NCBI GenBank assembly: GCA_016710765.1
Contig: JADJUJ010000001.1
Coordinates: 372,001-436,000, forward strand
DNA: 64,000 nt
Direction of reading: 5' to 3'
DNA from: Lewinellaceae bacterium
Lineage (GTDB): Bacteria > Bacteroidota > Bacteroidia > Chitinophagales > Saprospiraceae
Positions 53,054-61,882 of this stretch are shown here, piece after piece; the stretch's first letter is position 1, and the number at the start of each line of letters is the position of its first letter. Under the pieces are notes generated by a model. The model saw only the letters and a program-made list of their open reading frames with translations. It did no database searches and was not told the DNA's origin. The position numbers were made by a program, and so were the translations under genes.

Positions 53054-56052
53054 ATGCCGCAGCGGATCGTTTTCCTGCTCTTGTTCTGGTTATTGCAGCA
53101 AACTGTCGGTGCACAGCCCTTCAGTTTTCTAAGCTATTCCGTTGCAGAAGGCTTACCCCAATCTCAGGTATGGTGCACTTTTTCCGATAGTCGCGGGTAC
53201 CTCTGGTTTGGCACCCAGGGGGGGGGGCTTTGCCGGTACGACGGGCGGGCTTTTGAAACGTTTAATACAGACGACGGACTACCCTCCAATTTTATTCAAT
53301 GTATTGGCCAGGACCGCGATTACGGACTGTTGATTGGCACCAACAGAGGATTGTGTCGCTTTGACGGGCGAAATTTCAAAAGAATTGGGGGAAGTAAAAC
53401 CCAAATCAATGCCCTGATCCAGCGAAATGATGGCAGCGTTTGGGCAGGTACCAATGCTGGTATTTGGGCACTTCAATCCGGCGCCAATACGCTGGTTAAA
53501 CTAAGCTTATCACCCGAACTCGACCAGGCCGTTGTGCACGAATTTTGGACCGATTCCACCGCCGCAGTTTGGATCGCAACAGAACGGGGCGTTTGGAAAG
53601 CCGAAAAAACTGTTCAGTGTTTCGTGCCAAACACGGCTGCCTACGCCATGGCCAACAGCCAGATGCAGTTGTGGGTTTGCTGCTGGGGACAGGGCATTAA
53701 GATCCTGAACACCATTTCAGGTGCAGTGGAAAAAACCATCAGCGACCCCTTGCTCAGCCGACCCTTGTGCATTTTTGGCCCGGTAGATAATTGCATGTGG
53801 GTAGGTACCCAGGACAAGGGCCTCATGATTATCGATCTTGAAAGCAATCGTATCACGCAGGTGTCTGAAAACAACGGACTGCCCCATAACCATGTGCGCG
53901 CCATCACCACCGACCGCAACGGACAGTGCTGGATCGCAACTTCTGGTGGAGGGGTGGCGCGAAGGTTAAGGCAAAACTTCAGGCATTATACCCGGGAAAA
54001 TGGCCTGGCAGGAAACCGGATTTATGCCGTTTACGAAGCGCCTGATGGCAGGCTTTGGTTCTCTGCCTCCCTTAGTGGTATCCAGTTGCTGGATTCCACT
54101 GGCTTTCACCCGCCAGTGCTCGATAGTATTTTCCCCAACACCAAATGCAAAACGATCTGCGGAGACCCAAATGGCCGGCTTTGGGTTGGTACAGAGGGCA
54201 AAGGCCTGGCGGTTGTGGACACCAGTGGGGTGCAAATATTCGACAGCCGCAGCGGGCTGATGAGCGATTGGGTGCAAAAAATTGTATGCGACCCTAACGG
54301 TCAGATTTGGGTTGCTGCGGCAGGTATAACGGCAATTAGCAGAAACCCCGACGGCACCTACACCCCGAAAAATTATGGCACCCGGGAAGGCCTTCCCGAT
54401 CTCAATGTCAGCACCCTCGTAATCGACCAAATGGGAAAACTCTGGTTTGGAACCCAGAATGGCCGAGTGGGATGCATCAGCAAAGGCAAGGTGGAATGGT
54501 TGTTTGGCCCTGCCCATGGCCTGCCTTCGATTCCCGTCCGCTCCCTTTGTTTTGATCGCCTGGGACGTATATGGGTTGGCACCAAAGGGAGTGGCATTTG
54601 GGTGAGTACCGTTGATGGCCCGGCAGCTCGTTTTGAGCAACCCAGCCTGCCCAGGCGATCCGAACTGCAAAACATTTACCTGCTGATCGCTGATCCTGCA
54701 GGGCGCATTTGGGCCGGCACGGAGACCGGTGTGGACAAAATTGTACTCGACACAGAAGGCACTGTGCGCGAGCAGCGACATTATGGAAAAAACGAAGGCT
54801 TCCTGGGTATCGAAACCTGTCAGGACGCCGCGGTGTGCGACACCGAAGGTCGTTTATGGTTTGGAACCATGAACGGCCTCACCCGTTATACCCCAGGTGA
54901 TGAGGTGGCTTCAAAATCTATCCCTCAGCTGCATTTTGAGGGGATTAGTCTTTTCTATAAAGCGCTTGCCACCACCCCGTATTCCGCTTTTTGCCGTACA
55001 GATGGTGGCTTGCTTCCAGGGCTGGAGCTTCCTTACGGACAGAATCATTTAAGTTTCAGTTTCAGCGCAGTGGAGCTCGAGCACCCTGAACGCCTTCATT
55101 ACCGCTGGAAGTTGGAGGGCGCGGAGGAGGAATGGTCGCCAGCCTCCGAGCAGGAATCCGTAAACTACGCTAACCTGCCCCCCGGTTTTTACAATTTCTG
55201 GGTACAAGCCAGCACCGATGATAACAGTTGGAGCCCACCACTTCAAGCCTCATTTAGTATCCTGGAGCCGTTTTGGCAAAAGAACTGGTTCAGACTGCTC
55301 GCCTTGTTAAGCATTGTCAGCATTATCGCACTGACGGCATTTTTGTATGTACGTCGTATCAAGCAAAAAGAAGCTGCGCGGAGGGAACAGCTGGAGGTGC
55401 AAAACCACATTTTGCAGCTCGAGCAAAAGGCCCTGCAACTACAAATGAACCCGCATTTTATTTTCAATGCGCTGACCAGTATACAATCGCTCATCACCGC
55501 CAAAAGCTTTGCCATGGCAAGGCAGCAAATCAACGAATTTGCACGGCTCATGCGCAACATCCTCAACAATTCCCGCCGCCCGAACATCAGTTTGAAGGAA
55601 GAAATTGAAACACTGGACCAATACCTTCGCATCGAACAGTTTTGCCATCAGGACCAATTTAACTTCACCATACAAGCACCGGAAACTATCAATCTCGAGG
55701 AACTCGAACTCCCCCCATGCTACTGCAACCATTCGTTGAAAATGCGGTGGTACATGGCGTTTCTCACCTGGGATATCCTGGAAAAATTGACATTGGGTTT
55801 TCGCTGTTGAGTGAAATGCTGGAGTGCCGTGTCCGCGACAACGGCGTTGGTCGCGAACAGGCTGCACGCCTGCGGGAAGAAAAAAAACCAGGGCACCAGT
55901 CGGTAGCAATGGAAGTAACCCGGGAACGACTGGAAGCTTTGCGCGGCGATAAGAACTACAATCCTTTGGAAATAAACGACGTTGTTAATTCCGACGGCAG
56001 CATTGGCGGCACCGAGGTGATCGTCCGTCTGCCCGCCCATTTTGAATTTTGA
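53054..56052 (+). CDS. two-component sensor: beta-propeller, Y_Y_Y domain, LytS-type histidine kinase; one frame break
   Basis: A membrane sensor of about 1000 residues. Signal peptide (1-20); about a dozen two-component propeller repeats (for example SDSRGYLWFGTQGG, DPNGRLWVGTEG, DRLGRIWVGTKGSG); a Y_Y_Y domain near 670-740 (HYRWKLEGAEEEWSPASEQE, YANLPPGFYNFWVQAS); one membrane helix (LLALLSIVSIIALTAFLYV); then the LytS/His_kinase module with the phospho-acceptor H801 in MNPHFIFNALTSIQSL and the N-box LLQPFVENAVVHG plus RDNGVG. The frame breaks at the C6 run 55711-55716 (one C missing; adding it joins LELPP to MLLQPFVEN). The stop is 12 bases before the LytTR regulator, its likely partner. 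The ligand is unknown. Confidence 0.9.
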
Positions 56053-56064
56053 AACGACTGTAAA

Positions 56065-56808
56065 ATGACCGCAATCATTATCGAAGACATGCCCCAGGCC
56101 CTGCAGGTTTTGCAGGCCGACCTGGCTGAACACTGTCCGGAAATTGAAATTATTGGAACGGCAGGCAGTATCGTGCAATCGGCGAAGTTACTCAACCAGG
56201 TACAGCCCGATATTATTTTCCTGGATATTTTGCTGGGCGATGGAACTGGGTTTGACCTGCTCGAAATTTTTCCCAAATTAAATGCCCGCATCATCTTTGT
56301 AACTGCTTCCGATGAGTATGCCATCCGGGCATTTCGGTTTGCCGCAGTGGATTATTTACTCAAACCGGTGGAGCCTGAATTGCTGAAAGCCGCCGTGGAA
56401 CGTGCAAAAAGTCAGCTGGCACTTTCCAACCGCGAAAGCCTGGACTTGCTCAAAGAAACCATCCGCCGCCCCGATGACCTGCCCAGCCGTATATCCTTGA
56501 ACACCCAGGAGCGCATTGCAGTGGTGGAGATCGACAACATTGTGCGTTGCGAGGCTGATGGCAACAACACCTGGTTTATCCTGGGTACCGGAGAGAAAAT
56601 TTTTGTCACCCGCACCCTCAAGCAGTTTGATCAGATGCTGGAAAAACACCGCTTTATCCGGGTACACCAGTCGCATCTGCTTAACCTCCGCTATATCCAT
56701 GAGTACATCAAAAAAGACGGCGGCTTCCTGCGCCTGAAAAACGGCGACCATATTCCAGTCGCCCTGCGCAAAAAAGCGGAAGTGGTAAGCATCCTGGAAA
56801 ACCTGTAA
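56065..56808 (+). CDS. LytTR-family response regulator
   Basis: A 247-residue regulator: receiver domain (about 1-120) with the E7-D8 acidic pair, phospho-acceptor D54 in IIFLDILLGDGTGF, Thr in FVTASDEYA and Lys in YLLKPVE; then a LytTR DNA-binding domain (about 140-245), with NIVRCEADGNNTWFILGTGEKIFVTRTLKQFDQML and HRFIRVHQSHLLNL. LytTR regulators pair with LytS-type kinases, as with the gene 12 bases upstream. The targets may be the adjacent VIT-vWA gene or the methyltransferase, but this is inference. Confidence 0.95.
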   Translation: MTAIIIEDMPQALQVLQADLAEHCPEIEIIGTAGSIVQSAKLLNQVQPDIIFLDILLGDGTGFDLLEIFPKLNARIIFVTASDEYAIRAFRFAAVDYLLKPVEPELLKAAVERAKSQLALSNRESLDLLKETIRRPDDLPSRISLNTQERIAVVEIDNIVRCEADGNNTWFILGTGEKIFVTRTLKQFDQMLEKHRFIRVHQSHLLNLRYIHEYIKKDGGFLRLKNGDHIPVALRKKAEVVSILENL

Positions 56809-56849
56809 CGACGACTCCAATCGTTGCCATTATCGCCCCTGTTTATCGG

Positions 56850-57662
56850 ATGAAAAAAAACGACCCTATTACAAGAACGCAAGAGAAAATATACTCCGCA
56901 GCGTTTGTGCAGCAACTGTTCAACAGCATGGCATTTAGTTATGCCACAGCCAACTACTACAGCTCTTTTGGCTTTAGTGAACGCTGGCGATGGCAATGCG
57001 TACAAGCCCTGGAATGGCCATCGCGGCCCTTGGTGGGCTTTGACCTGATGTCGGGTATGGGAGAGTGTTGGAAAATGATAGCCGCAAGCGCCAAGGCACC
57101 GGTGATGCTAACAGGGGTTGACTTTTCCGAAGCCATGACCCAAAAAAGCATGCTACACCATGACCGTTTTGATCAACTGGAGATCAGCATAGCAAATCAG
57201 GACGTTCTCAACAATCAAATTCAGGGTGGAAATGCGGATTTTGTCTTATCGGCATTTGGTTTGAAAACGTTTTCGACGGGCCAATTGCAACAATTGGCAG
57301 CAGAAATCTGTCGATTGCTAAAACCCGGTGGGCAATTTGCGATGGTAGAAATTTCCGACCCTAAGGGCTGGTGGTTACGGCCATTGTATTTGTTTTATCT
57401 AAAGCGCCTCATCCCGCTAATCGGTCGTTTGTTTGCCGGAAATTCAAACGATTATCGCATGCTGGGCATTTACTGCGAAAATTTTGGCGATACCCGCGCC
57501 TTTGCAAGCATGCTACAGGCAGAAGGGCTGGAAGTACAATTCCAGCGGTATGTTTATGGCTGTGCCAGCGGTGTAATGGGATTCAAACCTGTATCCCCGG
57601 ACGCGGCACTAGTTCCAACGCGCGCCACTCACCAATACCACCACCATAAACAACAGGTATAA
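56850..57662 (+). CDS. UbiE-like class I SAM methyltransferase
   Basis: A 270-residue methyltransferase. The SAM fold shows DLMSGMGECWKMI (motif I, with the unusual DxMxGxG instead of DxGxGxG), GVDFSEAMTQKSM (motif II), ADFVLSAFGLKTFSTGQLQQLAAEICRLLKPGGQFAMVEIS (motifs III and IV). It resembles the UbiE/Coq5 family, but the context gives no quinone genes and the substrate is unknown. The last 54 bases overlap the convergent small membrane-protein gene on the other strand, so the C-terminal tail (KQYHHHKQQV-like, His-rich) may be poorly constrained. It starts 41 bases after the LytTR gene. Confidence 0.85.
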   Translation: MKKNDPITRTQEKIYSAAFVQQLFNSMAFSYATANYYSSFGFSERWRWQCVQALEWPSRPLVGFDLMSGMGECWKMIAASAKAPVMLTGVDFSEAMTQKSMLHHDRFDQLEISIANQDVLNNQIQGGNADFVLSAFGLKTFSTGQLQQLAAEICRLLKPGGQFAMVEISDPKGWWLRPLYLFYLKRLIPLIGRLFAGNSNDYRMLGIYCENFGDTRAFASMLQAEGLEVQFQRYVYGCASGVMGFKPVSPDAALVPTRATHQYHHHKQQV

Positions 57663-57893
57663 CAAACCAGCTCCCGCGGGAAAGGCTGCTATAAAAGTGG
57701 CAAAACCCGTAAAACCATTGGCATGGAGCAGATAACTGCCAATTGGTATGGCAAACAACACCAGCAACAATACGGCCCAGGTTTTCATGAATCCGGAACC
57801 TGGGGTGGCCGTGGACATACCGCTGAAAAAGAAAAAAAGTGCGATCAGCAAAATCAGCCAATCAGCATACCAGCAGAACTTGTAAAGGGTCAT
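57609..57893 (-). CDS. small three-helix membrane protein
   Basis: A 94-residue protein with three hydrophobic segments (about 10-25, 37-57 and 68-88: ADWLILLIALFFFFSG, WAVLLLVLFAIPIGSYLL, FPAGAGLLYLLFMVVVLV) and little else. I do not recognise a family. Its stop lies inside the end of the methyltransferase gene on the opposite strand (54-base overlap). It follows recO on the minus strand by 45 bases. Coding is suggested by the clean helix spacing and an initial MTLYKFCWYADW; modest confidence. Confidence 0.6.
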   Translation of the reverse strand: MTLYKFCWYADWLILLIALFFFFSGMSTATPGSGFMKTWAVLLLVLFAIPIGSYLLHANGFTGFATFIAAFPAGAGLLYLLFMVVVLVSGARWN

Positions 57894-57938
57894 GGCAGAT
57901 TGTTTTCGGGATAAAAATAGCCAATATTTTGAATTGCC

Positions 57939-58657
57939 CTACAAAATCATTTCCAGTACATCTGGGGTGTTTATGCCTTCAAAACCCGGCACATGGTATT
58001 GGTAAAATTGCAGCAGTTTTTGAAGCAATGCTTTCCGATCAGATCGGTCCATTTTGAGTGTCGCACAGTCTTCCAATGGCGATTCCAAAAGAACAACAAC
58101 TGCTCCGTTTGGGTCGCTTCCAGGTAGGCGCCATGAGGTGCCGGAACGGAAGAAAACTCTCCTTCCCGAAGGTCAAAAAAAGTTTCGCCTTCGGGCTCTC
58201 CCTGTGGTTGAAAGCCCAGGTAGGCCGTCAATTGAATCAAAAAGTGCAGGTGGAGGTTGGCAATGGGCTGATCGGTGGAATCCAGGAATTGGAGGTTGTG
58301 GCATAAAAAATGGAACAACTCCTGGTTGGGCTCGTGGTCGTGCACACATTTTCGACAAATTTCTGCCATAAAAAGCGTTACAGCGCCCCTCCGAATATCA
58401 AAGGGAATGGACGTAAAAACTTCCGACGCCCGCATCTCTTTGAGCCGATGCATCGATGCGCTGTTCTCCCGAAAATAAGCCACCATGTCCACTACGGTCA
58501 TCGATTGGAATAAATTAAAAGGCATCCGCGAACGGGCCGTGCGGACGCTTCCTCCGATGAAGGTGTGCAAGCCTTTCTCCTCCGTAAAGATATCCGCGAT
58601 CACACTGGTATCGCCGTATTTCATGGCGCGGAAAACAATGCCTCGGGTATGGAGCAT
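57939..58657 (-). CDS. recO: DNA repair protein RecO; one frame break
   Basis: A protein of about 240 residues that loads RecA with RecF and RecR and anneals single strands. The N-terminal OB fold begins MLHTRGIVFRAMKYGDTSVIADIFTEEKG and GSVRTARSRMP; the middle is the helical domain with MAEICRKCV. The C-terminal part is out of frame: at the A4 run 58087-58090 (T4 on the coding strand) one base is missing. Adding it reads FLESPLEDCATLKMDRSDRK then LLQKLLQFYQYHVPGF and gives the family-normal end at 57939. Without this it reads an unnatural tail to 57971. It likely heads a short minus-strand run with the small membrane protein. Confidence 0.92.
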
Positions 58658-58751
58658 AAGGTGGGTTGAACGGTGGGTTAAACAATTGGAAAACGACGGG
58701 TGAACGGTTGGGGGTTACGGGACGGTTCGAATACTTTGGGGTTCCGATGCC
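58658..58751. repeat. low-complexity GTTCACCC-type repeat between recO and the MtfA-like gene
   Basis: On the minus strand the stretch is built of variants of AACCGTTCACCC and ACCGTTCAACCC (AACCGTCCCGTAACCCCC, CCGTTCACCCGTCG, CCGTTCAACCCACC). Related short blocks CTGTTCACCCAT lie in other intergenic regions (around 1663 and 5316). No gene or hairpin stands out. Confidence 0.55.
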
Positions 58752-59684
58752 TTAATTCTGGATAAAAATACGATCAAATTGTCCGGCAATTTCCGGCAAC
58801 AGATCCCGGAATGGCTTTGGAAAAATAAAATAATGGTGAATGGCAACCGGCAGTGCTTCGACGCCAGCCAACCCTACCACGCTTTCAACCTTTTGACGCG
58901 ACAAATTGCTGACGCGCTCCAACTTCGTCCAAATATCTTCCGATTCCAACTCCGGATAAGGCATGTCGGGATAACTCAGCACAAAAACCCTGGCATATTC
59001 ATGCAAGGCCACATTGTACCAGCGCTGAGGATCAGCAAAGGCCGCCATCACTTGTTCTGCCGACAACAGCAGGCAACCATCAGGCGCATACAGCTCTGAG
59101 GCATGCGCGAAGGGATATTCCGGCGAAGGAAAAGGCATGGGATAAACGATTACTTTTTCAAATTTTGAAAAAATAAACACTTCGCGCTGGAAGGTCAGCA
59201 TGGCCGCCTGCGCCACCACAGCGAGCTCTACATCCGGCCCCATAACGCCGTCTGGCCAACCTGTAGGCATCCACTCTGTTCCCATCCGGTACAACACCAC
59301 CCTGTCGCGGAAACGCTTTTGTCCGGCCGCATCAAGCCCCTGGTAAAACCCGGAAAACCGCTCCAACAAAAGGCGCAGTTTGGGCGACAACTCCGGCGGC
59401 CGGCGGGAATACCACCACCAGTTAATCTGGGGTGATAAAACATAAATAACCGCGCCTAGAACCACAAAAGGAACCATCCAGGGTGCGTAGCTGGAATCAA
59501 CCTTCCAGGACAGGTAAAGCATTACCAGCGCGGCGCTTACAAAAGGAAATGCTATATAATTGGCGAACACGTATGAAAAAAGGATTGTAAGGTGATGAAA
59601 AGAGGGTTGATCGTGCTTTTTTCCTTGCCGAAGATGCGATACTCCCGGTAAAGCCAAAACCAATACCCAATGGCTAAGGATCAA
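58752..59684 (-). CDS. MtfA/M90-like membrane protein with degenerate zinc motif
   Basis: A protein of about 310 residues. Two N-terminal membrane helices (about 36-60 and 70-84), then a cytoplasmic domain resembling MtfA (peptidase M90): KLRLLLERFSGFYQGLDAAGQKRFRDRV, VELAVVAQAAMLTFQRE, LLLSAEQVMAAFADPQRWYNVALHEYARVF. The zinc motif reads H228-E229-Y230-A231-R232: the second His of HExxH is replaced by Arg, so catalysis by the usual zinc site is doubtful. The first 25 codons run through a dispersed repeat (59651-59680), so the true start may be further in. No clear downstream ATG before residue 55 exists, so I keep 59684. It is upstream of recO. Confidence 0.7.
   Translation of the reverse strand: MILSHWVLVLALPGVSHLRQGKKHDQPSFHHLTILFSYVFANYIAFPFVSAALVMLYLSWKVDSSYAPWMVPFVVLGAVIYVLSPQINWWWYSRRPPELSPKLRLLLERFSGFYQGLDAAGQKRFRDRVVLYRMGTEWMPTGWPDGVMGPDVELAVVAQAAMLTFQREVFIFSKFEKVIVYPMPFPSPEYPFAHASELYAPDGCLLLSAEQVMAAFADPQRWYNVALHEYARVFVLSYPDMPYPELESEDIWTKLERVSNLSRQKVESVVGLAGVEALPVAIHHYFIFPKPFRDLLPEIAGQFDRIFIQN
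59651..59680 (+). repeat. dispersed intergenic repeat, copy 2
   Basis: A close copy of the sequence at 48330-48360 (AAGCCAAAACCAATACCC then AATGGCTAAGGA). It falls at the 5' end of the MtfA-like gene, which makes the first residues of that frame (LSHWVLVLALPG) suspect as protein. Confidence 0.6.
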
Positions 59685-59827
59685 TAAACGATTTATGCTG
59701 CCACAAAATTGGACATTTGCTGCGTCTTTTCATCATACAAGGACCCTGATGGCCCAGATTTACTGCATTTTATTGTTTTTCTAAAAAAAATACCATGAAA
59801 TCCTTTACTGTTTGAAAGGTACAACCT

Positions 59828-59835
59828 TATCTTTG
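59828..59835 (+). promoter_or_regulatory. putative tRNA-Phe promoter core
   Basis: TATCTTTG is an exact TAnnTTTG core, 22 bases before the tRNA. The -33 region has TTTA (about 20 bases upstream) rather than TTTG; a TTTG also lies 13 bases upstream, which is too close. Confidence 0.5.
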
Positions 59836-59857
59836 CCCCCGCTTTTAAAACCAGCCT

Positions 59858-59930
59858 GGTACCTTAGCTCAGCTGGTAGAGCAATGGACTGAAAATCCAT
59901 GTGTCCCCAGTTCGATTCTGGGAGGTACCA
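59858..59930 (+). tRNA. tRNA-Phe (GAA)
   Basis: A complete 73-base cloverleaf: acceptor stem GGTACCT/AGGTACC plus discriminator A; D-arm GCTC-AGCTGGTAGA-GAGC; anticodon arm ATGGA-CTGAAAA-TCCAT with anticodon GAA; variable loop GTGTC; T-arm CCCAG-TTCGATT-CTGGG. CCA is not encoded (ACAC follows). It is a single gene with its own promoter core and terminator. Confidence 0.97.
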
Positions 59931-59933
59931 CAC

Positions 59934-59968
59934 AAAGCCCTGCAGATACTTGCTGTGGGGCTTTTTTT
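59934..59968 (+). terminator. intrinsic terminator of tRNA-Phe
   Basis: AAAGCCC (59934-59940) pairs with GGGCTTT (59958-59964) around a 17-base region that contains further weak pairing, and a T7 run follows. It directly follows the tRNA and precedes lpxK. Confidence 0.7.
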
Positions 59969-60010
59969 ATTTGACCTTTGGGCTTTAAAATCCCAAGCTT
60001 TGTCTTTCCC

Positions 60011-61078
60011 ATGTCTGATGATATTGTCATAAGAATTCTGCTCTTGCCCCTGGCCCTATTGTACGGTATCGGCGTTATGCTGCGCAACATATTGTACCGG
60101 ATTGGCGTATTGCGGAGTGTGCGTTTCGACCTGCCTGTCATTTCTGTTGGCAACATATCGGTGGGCGGAACGGGCAAATCGCCCCATATCGAGTACCTCG
60201 TTCGCTGGCTGAACGCATATGTGCATGTGGCCGTACTCAGCCGGGGATATGGCCGAAAAACCATGGGTTTCCAACCGGTTACGATCATGGATACTGCAGA
60301 ATCAGTAGGTGACGAACCCCTCCAGTTCAAGCGAAAATTCCCGGAGGTACCGATAGCCGTGGGTGAAAGCCGGGCGCTGGGCGTGCCCGAATTGGTAAAA
60401 CGCGCGCCTGAAACCCAATGTGTACTGCTCGATGACGCTTTTCAGCACCTTGCTATTACCCCGGGGCTCAATGTATTGTTAACTGAATTCGGTCGGCCAT
60501 TCACACGCGACTGGCTGCTTCCAGCTGGGCGCCTGCGGGAGTGGCGGGCCGGTTACCGTCGGGCAGATGTGATTATTGTTACCAAATGTCCCGACGATCT
60601 CAGTGCCCGACAGCGCCACGACATGATCATGGCTATTGATCCCTTTCCCCGCCAACATATTTTCTTCTCCCGCTATACCTATGGCGAAATGTTTGAGCTT
60701 TTGCGGCCCGATGTTCGACGCTCCCTCGACCTGAACACCGATGTGCTGTTGGTAAGTGCCATTGCCAACACCGACTACCTGCTGCACCATTTGGGAACTT
60801 CGGTGCGTTCGGTCCAAACTTTGGAATTTTCAGACCATCATTTGTTTACTGAAATAGATATGCTGGAGATGAAACGCCGGTTTGACAGCCTGCCATCTGC
60901 TGAGAAAATAATTGTTACCACGGAAAAAGATGCCACCCGCCTGGAGTTACACCAGGAGTTTATCTGGAAAAACCAGCTTCCTATTTTTGTTCTGCCAGCT
61001 ACTGTCGGCTTTTTCGACCATGATGAAGCCGAATTTCAGGATGTAGTGCGGAAGTTCCTGATGGAGTTCAAGGCTTAA
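60011..61078 (+). CDS. lpxK: tetraacyldisaccharide 4'-kinase LpxK
   Basis: A 355-residue inner-membrane kinase that phosphorylates the 4' position of the lipid A precursor. An N-terminal helix (ILLLPLALLYGIGVMLR), then the P-loop VGNISVGGTGKSPH (about 46-59), SRGYGRKTMGF, VGDEPLQF, LLDDAFQH (Walker B region) and TTEKDATRL. Length and order match LpxK. I chose the ATG at 60011; a TTG further upstream is in frame but looks non-coding. It overlaps the convergent murQ gene by 11 bases at its end. Confidence 0.94.
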   Translation: MSDDIVIRILLLPLALLYGIGVMLRNILYRIGVLRSVRFDLPVISVGNISVGGTGKSPHIEYLVRWLNAYVHVAVLSRGYGRKTMGFQPVTIMDTAESVGDEPLQFKRKFPEVPIAVGESRALGVPELVKRAPETQCVLLDDAFQHLAITPGLNVLLTEFGRPFTRDWLLPAGRLREWRAGYRRADVIIVTKCPDDLSARQRHDMIMAIDPFPRQHIFFSRYTYGEMFELLRPDVRRSLDLNTDVLLVSAIANTDYLLHHLGTSVRSVQTLEFSDHHLFTEIDMLEMKRRFDSLPSAEKIIVTTEKDATRLELHQEFIWKNQLPIFVLPATVGFFDHDEAEFQDVVRKFLMEFKA

Positions 61079-61882
61079 AGCCATCCACTGCCGCCCGAAC
61101 ACTGCCATACCGCTCCACCAGGGCTAGCGCCCGGGCATAATCCAGCCCTGTTGCCTGTGCTACCATGCGCGCACCGCGATCCACCAACTATCGTTACTCA
61201 ATTGCATGTCTACCATTTTATTGTCGCGTACCCGGCCCAGACGAATCATGGTACTGGTGGTAATCATGTTTAGCACGAGCTTTTGCGCCGTTCCTGCTTT
61301 CATGCGGGTACTGCCTGTCACAAATTCGGGTCCGGTTTGAACAAGCACCGGGAAGTCGGCTTCTGCAAAAATGGGTGCACCGGGATTACAACTGATACAC
61401 CCAGTGGCTACCCCTGCCGCCCGGCAGGCACGTAGGCCATGCACAACATAGGGCGTAGTGCCTGAGGCCGCAATCCCTACCACCATGTCGGAAGCTCCGA
61501 TTTGAAAGGCCTGTAGGTCGGCCCAGGCCTGCGTGGTACTGTCTTCTGCGCCTTCCTGCGATTTCCGAATGGCCGCATCACCCCCTGCAATCAGACCAAT
61601 CACCCAATCGGGCGACACACCGTAGGTAGGTGGCACTTCAGAAGCATCCAGAATACCCAAACGACCGCTGGTTCCAGCTCCGATATAAAACAAGCGGCCG
61701 CCGGCCTTCATGCGCGGCACAAGGGCCTCCACCAGAGCCTCAATTTGTGGCAATGCCTTTTTCACTGCTATGGGCACCTGCTGATCCTCTTCGTTAATGT
61801 GCTGCAACAACTTAGCAGTAGACATTTGTTCCAAATCCCGGTAGGGCGGTTTTTGCTCGGTTATCTTTTCCATGGATACCAT
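61068..61882 (-). CDS. murQ: N-acetylmuramic acid 6-phosphate etherase MurQ; one frame break
   Basis: A protein of about 271 residues with a SIS domain that cleaves the lactyl ether of MurNAc-6-phosphate during peptidoglycan recycling. It has ITEQKPPYRDLEQMSTAKLLQHINEEDQQVP, GAGTSGRLGILDASEVPPTYG, GIAASGTTPYV, and GPEFVTGSTRMKAGTAQKLVLN. The C-terminal end is out of frame: one base is missing near 61189. Adding an A gives NDKLVDRGARMVAQATGLDY then ARALALVERYGSVRAAVDGF and the stop at 61068. It starts at the ATG overlapping the glycosyltransferase stop (TAATG), so the two are coupled. It overlaps the end of lpxK on the other strand. Confidence 0.93.
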
